Below are positions 18,007-27,285 of a DNA stretch of 64,000 nt, one piece after another. The notes below the pieces were generated by a model. The model had not been told where the DNA came from, did not search any database, and worked only from the letters and a program-made list of their open reading frames with translations. This DNA is from Actinokineospora inagensis DSM 44258 (lineage in GTDB: Bacteria > Actinomycetota > Actinomycetes > Mycobacteriales > Pseudonocardiaceae). The translations under genes and the position numbers were made by a program. The DNA lies in NCBI RefSeq assembly GCF_000482865.1, contig NZ_AXWW01000005.1, forward strand, positions 124,001 to 188,000, read 5' to 3'. Numbering within the stretch: position 1 is the first letter of the stretch; each line of letters begins with the position of its first letter.

Positions 18007-18014
18007 CCACGAAC

Positions 18015-18061
18015 GGACCGGCGCCCATTGTGTCTACTGTGGACACAATGGGCGCCGGTCC
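18015..18061. terminator. Strong bidirectional terminator hairpin
   Basis: Perfect 20-bp stem with a 7-nt loop (TACTGTG), between the methyltransferase stop (18006) and the convergent small-protein stop (18090). Confidence 0.8.
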
Positions 18062-18089
18062 GGAAGCTGTCGGTGGACGGGGACCTGGC

Positions 18090-18374
18090 TCAGGCGGCGG
18101 CGAGGGCGAGCAGGGAGTAGTCGACCTGGGCGGCGCCTGCGGCGGTGACCTGGACGCGGGCGTCGCGGCCCTGGCCCGGGTTCGACTCGATGACGATCAG
18201 GCCGCGGCGCTGGAGGGACATGACGGCGTCGGTTTCCCACTGGGACAGCTCGCCCGCGGCGGTGCCGGTGTAGTCCGCCCAGCGGAAGCCCATCGGGCCG
18301 CCCCACAGGCCGTTGTGGAAGAGGATCGCGCCCTCGGCGACGTCGTGCAGGGCGATCGTCTCGTTCTCGGTCAT
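18090..18374 (-). CDS. Small paralogous-family protein, copy A
   Basis: A 94-residue soluble protein with the pattern ILFHNGLWGGPMGFRWADY, then ELSQWETDAVMSLQRRGLIV and IES. Two other genes here (25500-25766 and 44340-44627) share this pattern, so the window holds three diverged copies. The C-terminal half (LQRRGLIVIE...VQVTAAG) looks like a winged-helix: helix followed by a beta hairpin. No known function. ATG at 18374 follows a GGGAG ribosome site; longer frames upstream have no support. Convergent with the methyltransferase across a hairpin. Confidence 0.75.
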   Translation of the reverse strand: MTENETIALHDVAEGAILFHNGLWGGPMGFRWADYTGTAAGELSQWETDAVMSLQRRGLIVIESNPGQGRDARVQVTAAGAAQVDYSLLALAAA

Positions 18375-18692
18375 CGCTGTCTCCCACCATCGGTCGGTCG
18401 CGGTCAGTGGAACCATCGTGACCCCCGAAGCCCTTGCCGCGGGCGGAAAACACCAACTCCGCCGCCGACCCGCACCCCGGGTACAACCGTCCACCCAGGA
18501 AACGGCAACCCGCTGGTTCTACACTGCGTCGCCATTCACACAGCAACCACTCGACCGTGTTTCACCGCTCCGGGTGGGTGGACCGACCGGGTCCAAGCCA
18601 GCGTGACCGGCGCCACTCGGATGGCCCACTGGGGTCGCGGACGGGTGGCCCGACCTACCGACGCAGGCGGCCGGTCGTGAGATGGTGGGGGT
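18375..18692. other. Intergenic region, 318 bp
   Basis: Divergent spacer between small paralogue copy A and the CoA-binding protein gene. It must contain both promoters. The frames through it are not coding in character and no repeat or operator stands out. Confidence 0.3.
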
Positions 18693-19094
18693 ATGAGCGA
18701 CGACATCCGGTGGGTGCTGGCCAACTGCGACACGTGGGCGGTTGTCGGCTTGGCGGACAACCCGGCCCGAGCCGCGCACGGGGTGGCGCGGTTCCTGCAG
18801 CAGCACGGCAAGCGGATCGTGCCGGTGCACCCCAAAGCCGAGGCGGTATGGGGGGAGCCGGGGTACGCGAGCCTGGCGGACATCCCGTTCGAGGTCGACT
18901 GCGTCGACGTGTTCCGGCGGTCGGAAGACGCGGGTGGGGTCGCGGACGAGGCGATCGCGTTGGGGGTGAAAGCCGTGTGGTTCCAGTTGGGGGTGATCGA
19001 CAACGCGGCGGGGGCGCGTGCGCGGGCGGCGGGGCTCCGGTTCGTGCAGGACCACTGCCCGGCGATCGAGTGGTCGCGGCACGGGCCAGCCTGA
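18693..19094 (+). CDS. CoA-binding domain protein (YccU type)
   Basis: A 133-residue Rossmann-like protein of the CoA_binding_2 family. The first strand and loop (TWAVVGLADNPARAAHGVARF) and VPVHPKAEAVWGEPGYASL match the family. Members bind CoA but their role is not settled. ATG follows a GGTGGGGG stretch. The stop touches the convergent membrane-protease gene with no spacer. Confidence 0.88.
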   Translation: MSDDIRWVLANCDTWAVVGLADNPARAAHGVARFLQQHGKRIVPVHPKAEAVWGEPGYASLADIPFEVDCVDVFRRSEDAGGVADEAIALGVKAVWFQLGVIDNAAGARARAAGLRFVQDHCPAIEWSRHGPA

Positions 19095-21658
19095 TCAGCG
19101 CAATATCCGTTCCAGCGCGTCGGAGAGCATGACCCGGGTCGCGCCGAGCTGGTGGATGCCGTGGTTGAGGTGGTTGTTCATCGAGGTCACGTCGCTGCCG
19201 GGGGTGGTGCACTCGGTCGCGCCCGCTTCCAGGGCGGTCAACGCGTCGGTGAAGGTGGCACTGACTCGGGCGTCGGGTGGGGGCGGGAAGTCCTTGGCCG
19301 CACGCAGCACCGGCAAGAGCGGGGCGCAGTCCTGGTCCCGCAGGGGCGTGTTGGTGGCGAGGACGTTCTGGAACACCGCGCCATCCGCCTTGATGACGGA
19401 GGCGACCACGTCCCAGCCCCCGCCGTATATCCAGACGGAGACCGCGTGGTCGTGGTTGGTGCCCGCGTCAGCCGAGGGCGGGGCGGCGATCGAGACGGCA
19501 CGGGAGGCGTGCGGCCAGCGCCACACCAGGACACCGGACACGAGCGCGACGAGCGCCAAGAACACGGCGGACCGCTTGCCCGCGGCTCTTGCTTGATCAC
19601 CGCGCCGGAGGGCGAGCGCGCCGCCGAGCAGGGCGGCCACCGTGCCCAGGAACGGCAGTACCTGCAGCGGACGGGCGGCGAGCACGCTGTCGACCTCGCC
19701 GTCCTGCCCGTGGGTCCACCAGATGCCCACGGTGGCGACCAGGCCGACCAGCCACACCGCTGACAGGGCACCCGTCCACCCGGCTCGACGCGCCGTGACA
19801 ACGGCCACGACGACCTGCACCGAGAACACCGCGAAGATGCCCCACGCGGTGCGCACCAACGCCGCCTCGGGCGAGGCCGCCGTACCCGACAGCACCAACA
19901 CGACCACCGCGGCGACGCCACCCACACCACCCACCACCATGGCGAAGCGGGAGACGCGCCGGGTGAGCAACGAGACGCACACCGCGTTCGTCCAGTCGTT
20001 CATGACGCACCAGAGCAGGCCGGACGTCGACGCGCTGCGCAACCTCAGCGCCACGACCGGCACCAGCCACAGGAGCAGCAACGCCAGCGCCGTCACCACT
20101 CGGGTCGAGTTGAGCAAGAACGACCACGTCACCACCTCAAGCACCATGTGGTCCACAGTGGACGACGCGTAGCCGCGCAGGATGTCCACCGTGGGGCGCA
20201 TGTCGACCGCCCACAACGACTCGGCCTCCGGGGTCTGGACATACCAGCTCACCACCGAGTAGGTGACCACCGCCACGCAGGCGGCGACGAAGTACGGGTG
20301 CCACCGCGTCGTCATCCGGCCAACGCAGTACCCGGCCCAGCAGCACAACAGCACCGCCGCCGCCACGAACCCGACCCAGATCACCGGCTCCCACCACGTG
20401 ATCAGGAGGCCGCCGCGCGGATCGAGCACGTCACCGAGGACAACGCCGAGGCCGACCGCCAGACCCGCCCGCGCGAACACGCCCCGCTTCGGCCCGGACG
20501 TGCGCAAGTAGGCCGCGCCGCGACGAGCGGTGGTGAACACCAACACCGCGATCACGACGGCCCACACGATCCGCATGACCGGGTAGGAGATGTTGTCCGC
20601 GTGGTACCAGGTCAGGTCGCCGAGACCGGCGACAGTGTTGCGCCAGGCCAGTTGCAGCGCCAGCGCGCAGGCCAGGACCTCCCAGAAACCAGGCCGCGAC
20701 AACGAATCCGGATCGCGCATGGCAGCGTGGCGGGCCGCGTGGGTGGGGTGGATCGCCAGCCAGCGCCGAATGGTCCGGGTGGGGGTGAGACCGTCGTACG
20801 GGTCCGGTTCGCCGGTCCAGCGCACCACTTGCGCGTCCGCGTAGCGCTCGCGGGAGCGCAGCACGGCCACCCGGGCCAGGTACACCAGCGCCGCCATGGC
20901 CACGAGCCGCCAGATGACCTCCCACTGGATGTTGCCCGGGTTCGCCCACCGGAACACCCACGGTGTGCGGCTGAGCAGCATCGGGTCGACGAGGTTGAGC
21001 AGGTACGGCAACAGGACCACGAACACGAACGACCGCCACACCGCCAACGTCGCGTACGTGGTGGTCACGTCTGACCGCACGTGCGCGAGTTCATGCAGGA
21101 CGATGGCCTCGAACGAGCGCGGGTCGCGCCGGTGCAACGCGACCAAGCCCGCGTCGAGGCAGACGATCTTGCGTCGGTGGTGTCCGAACGCGACACCGCC
21201 CGCGCGCGTGCTGGTGGCGTCGATGACGAACTCGGGGGCCTTGCGCAGTCCGGCGCGGCGAACCAGCTCGTCGAGCGGTCGCGCAGTTCGGCGGCGAGCG
21301 GACCGTCCAGCGGGACGAGCCGGGACCGGCGGACCCGCCAGCCGGGGCGGACCAGGTAGATCACCACGGCCACGCCGAACAGCAGGACCAGCCCGACCGC
21401 CAACCAGATCGCCCGGGTCCACAGGAATCCCGACATGCAGTCGCGGTAGGCGCTCCACCGGTGCTCGTCGGGGTCGATGACGTGGGCGGGGGTGAAGTAG
21501 AGCCCCGAACGGACCTGGCAGGTGGCGTCGTCGAGCACCGTTGCGGCGGGCCACGCCGAGGCGTAAAGGCCGAAGACCTGCAGGGTGACCGCGACCGCGA
21601 TCAGCGAGACGAATCGCAGCGTGGTGCCCGACGGCGGGGCCGCCGGGTTACTCGACAC
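19095..21658 (-). pseudogene. M48/M56-type membrane metalloprotease, frame-broken near 21275
   Basis: With one base restored near 21275 the gene encodes about 854 residues: an N-terminal membrane part (two hydrophobic segments, FVSLIAVAVTLQVFGLYASA and WLAVGLVLLFGVAVVIYLV), then the zinc site HELAH (21081-21095) in VLHELAHVRSD, followed by many hydrophobic segments and an extracellular C-terminal part. As read, the 5' frame (from GTG 21658) continues only to PLAAELRDR before it loses coding sense, while the downstream frame picks up at LDELVRRAGLRKAPEF. Adding one C on the coding strand joins them exactly. It may be a sequence error rather than a dead gene. It overlaps the upstream gene by 11 nt, so the two form an operon. 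Confidence 0.7.
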
Positions 21659-22133
21659 GTCTGAGTTCGTCTTTCAGCGCGTCCGCCACCCGGGTCGCCT
21701 GTTCCTCGGACAAACCGAGTTCCAGCGCCTTTTCGTGGGCCATCCGGTGCAATTCCGCCAGTTGCCCGTCGGTGATCTCGACCGCCGGTCGGGCGCGGTC
21801 GCGGGCCCGTTTCCACAGCTTCCCGCCCGCGTCGACAACGGCGTCGCCCGCCCGGTCGACCAGCCGGTTGTAGGTGGCGGTCGCGACGGCGAGCGCCACC
21901 GGTGACACGAGCGCCACCACCACGTCGATTCCCGATCCGAGCACCTCACCCGGCCTGCCGCGACGGGCGGCCACCTTCTCCGGAGCGCGCGAATAGGCGG
22001 CGCTGATCGGCCCGAACAGGGCGAGCTCATCGGGCGCGACCGCGGTGACCACGGCGCGCGCGGTCGAGACAACGAAGTCCTCGTGATCCACACCCACATG
22101 GTCCGGACCGGACCATGTGGTGTCATCGTCCAT
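21648..22133 (-). CDS. Hypothetical protein, partner of the membrane protease
   Basis: A 161-residue protein with a central hydrophobic helix (DVVVALVSPVALAVATATYN, about residues 68-88) and a charged C-terminal helix (ELHRMAHEKALELGLSEEQA). No family recognised. The ATG at 22133 is chosen; an in-frame GTG 12 bases earlier is possible. It overlaps the protease gene, which suggests the two proteins act together, perhaps as a sensor or inhibitor at the membrane, in the way BlaR/MecR-type proteases work with small partners (inference). Confidence 0.65.
   Translation of the reverse strand: MDDDTTWSGPDHVGVDHEDFVVSTARAVVTAVAPDELALFGPISAAYSRAPEKVAARRGRPGEVLGSGIDVVVALVSPVALAVATATYNRLVDRAGDAVVDAGGKLWKRARDRARPAVEITDGQLAELHRMAHEKALELGLSEEQATRVADALKDELRRVE
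22094..22120. repeat. 27-bp palindrome at the 5' end of the 21648-22133 gene
   Basis: Arms CCACATGGTCCGG and complement with one base between, codons 5-13 of the leftward gene. Could be a repressor site or an mRNA hairpin over the start region. Confidence 0.5.
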
Positions 22134-22399
22134 TCGGGCGGACACCCGGCCACCGCCGCGGCAACACGGGACGCCGTGACGGGAGACACCCCGGACCACG
22201 TTCGGTAATCAACGCGATACCGCTGTTCGTCCCACGCCGAACCAGCGATCCGGGGTTCGACGTGGCGCGATGGAATCGGACCGTTCGCGCATTCTCACCG
22301 TGCGTGGATATCACCAACACCCAAAGAATCCATTTGGGTCTGTGCGCCGCGAGTAGCGTCGAAATCGGTATTCCGGTTTTCGAGGTCAAGGAGGTCTGC

Positions 22400-22765
22400 A
22401 TGTCTATTCGGACCGCGATCGCGGCTGTCGCGACGGGCGCGGCGGTGCTCGGGCTCGCCCTCCCCGCACAGGCTCTGCCCAGCGTCTACCTGTACACCGC
22501 CCCGACGCTGACCGCGTGTACGCAGGCTGGGAACAACGGTACGGCGGGCAGCGTGTTCTCCAGCTTCCACTGCCAGAACGGCGTGACCGGCTACAGCCTC
22601 AGCGTCATCCCCACCACCAACCACTTCACCGACGTCTACATCGCCACCTTCCTCACGCTCGCCGAGTCCGACACCGCGGGCACCAACGGGGTCTCTGGCG
22701 GCGCGTGGACCTCTTACCGCAACCGCTCTGGCGTCGCCGGTTACGACCTGCTCGTCAGCCGCTGA
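22400..22765 (+). CDS. Small secreted protein, unknown function
   Basis: A 121-residue protein with a standard signal peptide (IAAVATGAAVLGLALPAQA, cleavage near residue 26). The mature part is rich in Ser, Thr, Tyr and Gly, with two cysteines (TACTQAG, FHCQNG). Good AAGGAGG ribosome site. No domain recognised. A 17-bp hairpin follows. Confidence 0.78.
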   Translation: MSIRTAIAAVATGAAVLGLALPAQALPSVYLYTAPTLTACTQAGNNGTAGSVFSSFHCQNGVTGYSLSVIPTTNHFTDVYIATFLTLAESDTAGTNGVSGGAWTSYRNRSGVAGYDLLVSR

Positions 22766-22772
22766 CCCCGGG

Positions 22773-22812
22773 CCTCCGCCGTGCCCGTCGGGGGTGACGG
22801 GCACGGCGGAGG
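22773..22812. terminator. Terminator hairpin
   Basis: Perfect 17-bp stem (CCTCCGCCGTGCCCGTC and complement) with a 6-nt loop, between convergent stops at 22765 and 22817. Confidence 0.8.
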
Positions 22813-22816
22813 GCGG

Positions 22817-24796
22817 TCACTGCGCGGACATCGACCCGAACCCGGTCGACACGGGCAGGACCAGGTCGTCCACCACCGAACGCTCGCCCTGACCGGCGCC
22901 GGTCGGGGTGATCAGGTAGCCGGTGCCGGGGGCGTCGGTGTCGGTGCCGTCGTCGAGGGCGTTGTGCACGAGGTCGCCGGGGACCGACTGCAGGGACACC
23001 GAGTTGAAGCCGATCCCGCTCGGGACGGGCTGGTGCGGCTCCACCTCGGCCTCGACCAGGGCGCCGACGCTGGCCAGGCTCTCGATCCCGGTCAGTGTGA
23101 TGTCGAAGTCGACCAGCCGCAGGCCGTTGCCGCTCCACTCCTGCCACTTCTCCAGGAAGCCGGTCCAGTCGGAGTTGACCCACAGCCCGTAACCGCCCGC
23201 GCCCGCGCGGAACACGCCGGAGTACCGGGGGGAGCCGTTGACCTGGGTGATGTCCAGGTCGACCAGCCGCAGCCCCTGGCCGCTCCACTCCTTCCACTTG
23301 CCGACGAAGCTGTCCCAGTCGGCCAACGCCCACAGGCCGTAGCCGCCGGAGCCCGCGTTGAACACACCGGAGTACCGCAACTGGCCGTTGATCGAGGCCA
23401 CCGTCAGGTCGTCCAGGCGCAGCCCGGCGGCGCTCCACTCCTGCCACTTGGCCACGAAGTTGGACCACTCGGCGTTCACCCACAGCCCGTATCCGCCGCT
23501 ACCGGCCCGGAACACGCCCGAGTACCGCGGCTGGCCGTTGACCTCGGTGATGTCCAGGTCGACCAGCCGCAGCCCCTGGCCGCTCCACTCCTTCCACTTG
23601 CCGACAAAGCTGTCCCAGTCCGCCAACGCCCACAGGCCGTACCCGCCCGCGCCCTGGGTGAACACGCCGGAGTAGCGGAGCTGCCCACCCGGCTCGCTGA
23701 CCTCCAGCTCGTCCAGGCGCAGCCCGGCGGCGCTCCACTCCTGCCACTTCGCCACGAAGTGCGACCAGTCCGCGTTGACCCACAACCCGTGGCCGCCCGA
23801 TCCGGCGGTGAACACACCGGAATACCGTTGCCCCTGCGGGAAACCGAGGTGGTACGGGGTGTGCGGGCACAGCGCCCACGTGTTGGCCTTCATCAGACAC
23901 GGCTCGCCGCCACCGGGGGCACAGGTCTCGCAGTTGGCGTTCGGCTTGCCCCACGGCCCCCACGACCCACCGCAGTCGCAGCCGCTGGCCGAGTACTCGT
24001 CCGGGGCACCGAAGATGTGCCCGGTCTCGTGCGCGAACACGCGGTCGATGTTGTCCGGTCCCCAGCCGTTGTTGCTGTACTGCAGCACCAGCCGCGGACC
24101 GCCGATCGAGGCGTACGCGAAGTGCCGCACCGGGTACTTCGTGAAGAACGCGACGTAGGCCCAGTCGGTGTTCAGGCTCGCCCGTAAGGAACTCGCGTAC
24201 GCGGCGGCCGTGTCGTGGCCGAGCGCGTGCAGCGCGGGATCCCGCCACAGCGGTTCCTTCTGGTCGTCGGTCGCCGCCGGGTCCGGGTGCACGTCGATGG
24301 TGACCGAGTGGATGTCGTAGACCCAGGTGACCCCACCCGGGCTGCTCTGCGCGCCCAGCCAGCCCAACCCGTTCTGCACCTCGGCGACCACCTTGACCCG
24401 CTCGGCGTCGGTGAACGCCAGGTCCGGCCCGTTCACGACCACGATGCCGACGGCGACCCGTCCGGTCAGCCGCGCCGACAGCGGCGCACCCTCCTCAGTG
24501 GACTCAGTGGCCCCGGTGGCCGCCTCGGGCACGGCGGGGGCGTCCGCGTCGCCCCAGTTGGCCCCGTCCAGCGGCCGCTCCGCCTTGGCCGCCGCGTACT
24601 CCGCGGACTCCCGCAGGCGCAGCGCGGCCAGCCCCAGCGCGCCGACCTCGTCCAAGTCCTCGGTGTTGATGTCTTGTGCCGCAACGGTTCCCGGCTGCAC
24701 CGCCGCGATCGTCACGTGCGGCCCGTACTCGTGCGCGACGCGGTGCGCCTGTCCGCGCGTGACCAGTTGCTCGTTGAGGTTGATGTCTCCTGCCAT
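22817..24796 (-). CDS. Zinc metalloprotease-like protein with BTRD1-type tandem repeats
   Basis: A 659-residue protein. The zinc site is HETGH (256-260) in VFAHETGHIFGAPDEYS, with the third ligand region following, so a metzincin-like fold is likely. A Cys-rich loop comes next (GCDCGG, NCETCAPG). Residues about 325-570 are five tandem 50-residue repeats (RYSGVF..GSGGYGLW...DW..FV.KW.EWS..GLRL), matching the bacterial tandem repeat domain 1 found with polyglycine hydrolase-type proteins. The last 90 residues are a unique tail. No signal peptide is seen although most such proteins are exported; a second start was not found. ATG at 24796 follows GGGAGCGGAG. Confidence 0.82.
   Translation of the reverse strand: MAGDINLNEQLVTRGQAHRVAHEYGPHVTIAAVQPGTVAAQDINTEDLDEVGALGLAALRLRESAEYAAAKAERPLDGANWGDADAPAVPEAATGATESTEEGAPLSARLTGRVAVGIVVVNGPDLAFTDAERVKVVAEVQNGLGWLGAQSSPGGVTWVYDIHSVTIDVHPDPAATDDQKEPLWRDPALHALGHDTAAAYASSLRASLNTDWAYVAFFTKYPVRHFAYASIGGPRLVLQYSNNGWGPDNIDRVFAHETGHIFGAPDEYSASGCDCGGSWGPWGKPNANCETCAPGGGEPCLMKANTWALCPHTPYHLGFPQGQRYSGVFTAGSGGHGLWVNADWSHFVAKWQEWSAAGLRLDELEVSEPGGQLRYSGVFTQGAGGYGLWALADWDSFVGKWKEWSGQGLRLVDLDITEVNGQPRYSGVFRAGSGGYGLWVNAEWSNFVAKWQEWSAAGLRLDDLTVASINGQLRYSGVFNAGSGGYGLWALADWDSFVGKWKEWSGQGLRLVDLDITQVNGSPRYSGVFRAGAGGYGLWVNSDWTGFLEKWQEWSGNGLRLVDFDITLTGIESLASVGALVEAEVEPHQPVPSGIGFNSVSLQSVPGDLVHNALDDGTDTDAPGTGYLITPTGAGQGERSVVDDLVLPVSTGFGSMSAQ
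23093..23829 (-). repeat. Five tandem 150-bp coding repeats (BTRD1 units)
   Basis: Two alternating unit types, one with the phrase WQEWSAAGLRL and one with WKEWSGQGLRLVDLDI. Blocks 300 bp apart are nearly identical at the DNA level (for example around 23249 and 23549), so a two-unit block was duplicated recently. Confidence 0.8.
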
Positions 24797-24986
24797 GGGC
24801 TCCGCTCCCTTGCTCGTCGCGCCAGAAGGATCACCCCGTCGACCCGGCGCCGTCCTGCCCGAATGGACGGCCACCGAGGCGGTCTTCCGCTCGGTTCGGT
24901 CGAGTCCTTCGGCGGGCGGGGGCGGCGGCGGGCGGTCGGCGGGGTGCTCTACTCTGTGCGCGTCGCAATCGACCTGGGGGTTTGTC

Positions 24987-25352
24987 GTGATCTTGTACTT
25001 CGGTGGCGCGTTCGGCCTGCTGCTGCTCGGCCTGTGGATCTTCTGCCTGGTGGACGTGATCACCACGCCGGAGGGCGCGACCCGCAACCTGCCCAAGTCC
25101 GGCTGGCTGCTGATCGTGCTGCTGCTGGCCGACATCGGCTCGCTGCTGTGGCTGGTCGCCGGGCGCCCACAACAACCGGGCGGCTACCGCCCCGGCGCCC
25201 ACGAGCGCTCCGCGCCCCGGTTCCCCGAATACGACCGTCCCGGCCGTTTCGCCGCCACCGACGCGGAATCCGACGAGGAATTCCTCCGCCGGTGCCGGGA
25301 ACGCGCGGAAGAACAGCGCCGAAAGGCGCGGGAGAACAAGCAGGAGTTCTGA
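24987..25352 (+). CDS. PLDc_N-domain small membrane protein
   Basis: A 121-residue protein with two transmembrane segments (about 3-24, 40-60) with CLVDVI and LPKSGWLLIVLLLAD between, the marks of the phospholipase-D-nuclease N-terminal domain that occurs as stand-alone small membrane proteins. The tail is strongly charged (EEFLRRCRERAEEQRRKARE), likely a cytoplasmic helix. GTG 24987 follows CTGGGGG. Divergent from the metalloprotease gene. Confidence 0.82.
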   Translation: MILYFGGAFGLLLLGLWIFCLVDVITTPEGATRNLPKSGWLLIVLLLADIGSLLWLVAGRPQQPGGYRPGAHERSAPRFPEYDRPGRFAATDAESDEEFLRRCRERAEEQRRKARENKQEF

Positions 25353-25499
25353 CCACCATCGCGTGTGCTTTCGATCGGGCTGATCGAGTTCCCGGTCAGC
25401 CCACCACGCCTACTACCCCGCGGAACAGTTCTCGCGCGCTTACTGGCGTGGCACTGTCGCCTTTGTGACCACTCCCCCGGCCTGTGGCTCAGGGGTGGC

Positions 25500-25766
25500 T
25501 CAGGCGGCGGTCGGGAGGTCGATCAGGCCTGCACCGGCGTCGGACACGCGGACCCGGGACTCACGCACACCCAGCGCGGGCTCGATGACGACGTAGCCGC
25601 GGCGGACCAGGCGGGCGATGGCCTCGCACTCCCACTCCGGCACGTAGCCCGCGGGCGCGCCGTTGGACGACCAGCGGAAACCCTCGGGCCCGCCGAACCA
25701 GCCGCGGTGGAACAGGACGGACTGGTCGGCCACGTCACGCAGGGCGGTCATCTCGTTCTCGGTCAT
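25500..25766 (-). CDS. Small paralogous-family protein, copy B
   Basis: An 88-residue protein closely following copy A (18090-18374): MTENEMTALRDVADQSVLFH, then GPEGFRW, EWECEAIARLVRRGYVVIE and RVRVSDAG. The first ten residues MTENE..ALRDVA are almost the same as copy A. ATG follows GAGGAG. No function known. Confidence 0.78.
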   Translation of the reverse strand: MTENEMTALRDVADQSVLFHRGWFGGPEGFRWSSNGAPAGYVPEWECEAIARLVRRGYVVIEPALGVRESRVRVSDAGAGLIDLPTAA

Positions 25767-26205
25767 CTCGACTCCTCACGGCGTTTCCCGACAGACACGA
25801 GCATCGCCCATACCCGGTTCACCCGGGGGCTTCGCACCTGACGGGCACCGACCACGCAATCGAGGCGCAACCGAACTCACCAACGGGTGACCCGCCGACC
25901 ACCCACCACGGGGAGTGGCCCACCCCCGCCACCCGCTCCGCCACCGGACGGGCGGTCGGACGAACGCGGGGATTCGTCGGGGAGTGAGAAGTACCCGCTC
26001 CCATTAACGGGACGGCGAAATCACCAGCCTGCATCCGGAGCAACCTGATTGCCGGTGATCAACAGCGCGTTTACGATTCGGCCCCGAAGACCGATCTGTC
26101 GCGGTTTCCGGACGCGCGACCGGTGGCGAGTTGGTGGAGTTGGACCCGAACCGCCCCGGTGTCATCGCGGGCCTGGACCAGCCAGTGATCCGAAAGGAGC
26201 AACAC
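25767..26205. other. Divergent intergenic region, 439 bp
   Basis: Spacer between paralogue copy B and the secreted F5/8-type protein. Apart from the candidate promoter at 26049-26077 I see nothing coding in it. Confidence 0.3.
26049..26077 (+). promoter_or_regulatory. Candidate promoter for the secreted CBM protein
   Basis: TTGCCG and TACGAT separated by 17 bp, about 130 bp before the GTG at 26206. Matches the actinomycete housekeeping promoter pattern. Confidence 0.35.
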
Positions 26206-26904
26206 GTGCGTCTACCTGCAAGGGCGCATCTCCTCCCAGCCGCCGCGGCGCTGGCGAGTGTCACCGTGCTGGGGATTCTCATCCCCGTCGCCGACGCCAG
26301 TCCGGGCACCAGTGCCGCCCCGACCGTCACGGCCACCACCACCCCACCCAGCTCGCCCCCCACCACGGCCACGTGGGACCCCTGCTACCAGGGGCCCCCG
26401 TCCAGCCCGCCCCCCGGCACGACCTACCTCAACGCACCCGCGTCGAGCACCACCACGACGCGGCCGTCGGTCCCGGACGAGAACTTCGCCCTCTCCGGAG
26501 TGGCCAGGGCGTCTTCGACGCTGACCTCCTACTACCTCGCGGCGAAGGTCAACGACGGCAACATCGGCACCGCCACCAACTGCCAGTACGCCTGGGTCAG
26601 CGCCAACCGCTCGGTGGACAACCCGGAATGGGTGTCGGTCACCTGGCCGGAAGCCCGCGGCGTCAGCCACGTCGTCATCTACCACAGCCTCGGCCTGGAG
26701 AACCGCGACTTCGACATCCAACTGCTCAGCGACACCGGAGCCTGGTGGGACACCGTCGCCACCTACAACAACAACACGAACACCGTGGTCAAGTCCTGGT
26801 TCGCCCCGCACACCACCCGGGGCGTGCGCGTGCTGGTCAAGGTGGGCACCACCACCGCCCCCGCCATCGCCCGCGTGAACGAGATCCAGGCCTTCGCCTA
26901 CTGA
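26206..26904 (+). CDS. Secreted protein with F5/8 type C (discoidin/CBM32-like) domain
   Basis: A 232-residue exported protein: signal peptide (LLPAAAALASVTVLGILIP, about residues 6-30), a Thr/Pro-rich linker (about 35-85), then a discoidin-like beta domain (about 88-232). Domain marks are ASSTLTSYYLAAKVNDGNIG, WVSVTWPEARGVSHVVIYH and ARVNEIQAFAY at the very end. Such domains bind carbohydrates at the cell surface or outside. GTG 26206 is preceded by AAAGGAG. No catalytic domain is attached, so it is a binding module. Confidence 0.82.
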   Translation: MRLPARAHLLPAAAALASVTVLGILIPVADASPGTSAAPTVTATTTPPSSPPTTATWDPCYQGPPSSPPPGTTYLNAPASSTTTTRPSVPDENFALSGVARASSTLTSYYLAAKVNDGNIGTATNCQYAWVSANRSVDNPEWVSVTWPEARGVSHVVIYHSLGLENRDFDIQLLSDTGAWWDTVATYNNNTNTVVKSWFAPHTTRGVRVLVKVGTTTAPAIARVNEIQAFAY

Positions 26905-26912
26905 CCGGCTGC

Positions 26913-26940
26913 GGTGGGTCTGCCCGCGGGCAGACCCACC
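26913..26940. terminator. Terminator-like palindrome
   Basis: Perfect 28-bp palindrome (two 14-bp arms, no loop) 9 bp after the stop at 26904. Confidence 0.65.
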
Positions 26941-27103
26941 TACGGGCCGCGCGGGTGACCGGGGTCTCCGGGGTGTCAGAGCGGCGTAAAGACGGTGGTC
27001 AGGGGCGTCAAGGGCGCGTTAGCGGCTGGTCAAGGCCGCGGTGAGGCGGGCAACGCTCTCTGGGCGGTCCACTCCGGACCGCTGGGAGAGAAGGGGCGCG
27101 GCC

Positions 27104-27187
27104 ATGGCCGACCTGGCCTACGCGGTGCTGGTGATCGCGGTGTTCTCGGTGTTGGCGCTGTGTGTGCGCGGGCTGGACAGGCTGTGA
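27104..27187 (+). CDS. Small membrane protein preceding KdpF
   Basis: A 27-residue hydrophobic peptide ending CVRGLDRL, with an AAGGGG ribosome site; its stop overlaps the GTG of kdpF. Similar tiny single-helix proteins stand before kdpF in other actinomycetes (from memory), so it is likely a real subunit-like peptide of the Kdp operon. Confidence 0.6.
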   Translation: MADLAYAVLVIAVFSVLALCVRGLDRL

Positions 27188-27285
27188 GCGGCACCGGGGT
27201 GGTGGCCAACACCGTCGGCGGGGTGCTGGCGCTGGCGCTCATCGTCTACCTGTTCATCGCGCTGATCAAGCCGGAGAAGTTCTGA
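27184..27285 (+). CDS. kdpF: KdpF, K+-ATPase small stabilising subunit
   Basis: A 33-residue single-helix peptide with the typical KdpF ending LIKPEKF. KdpF sits at the membrane interface of KdpABC and stabilises it. GTG start overlaps the preceding small-protein stop, and its stop overlaps the ATG of kdpA, so all are coupled. Confidence 0.85.
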   Translation: MSGTGVVANTVGGVLALALIVYLFIALIKPEKF

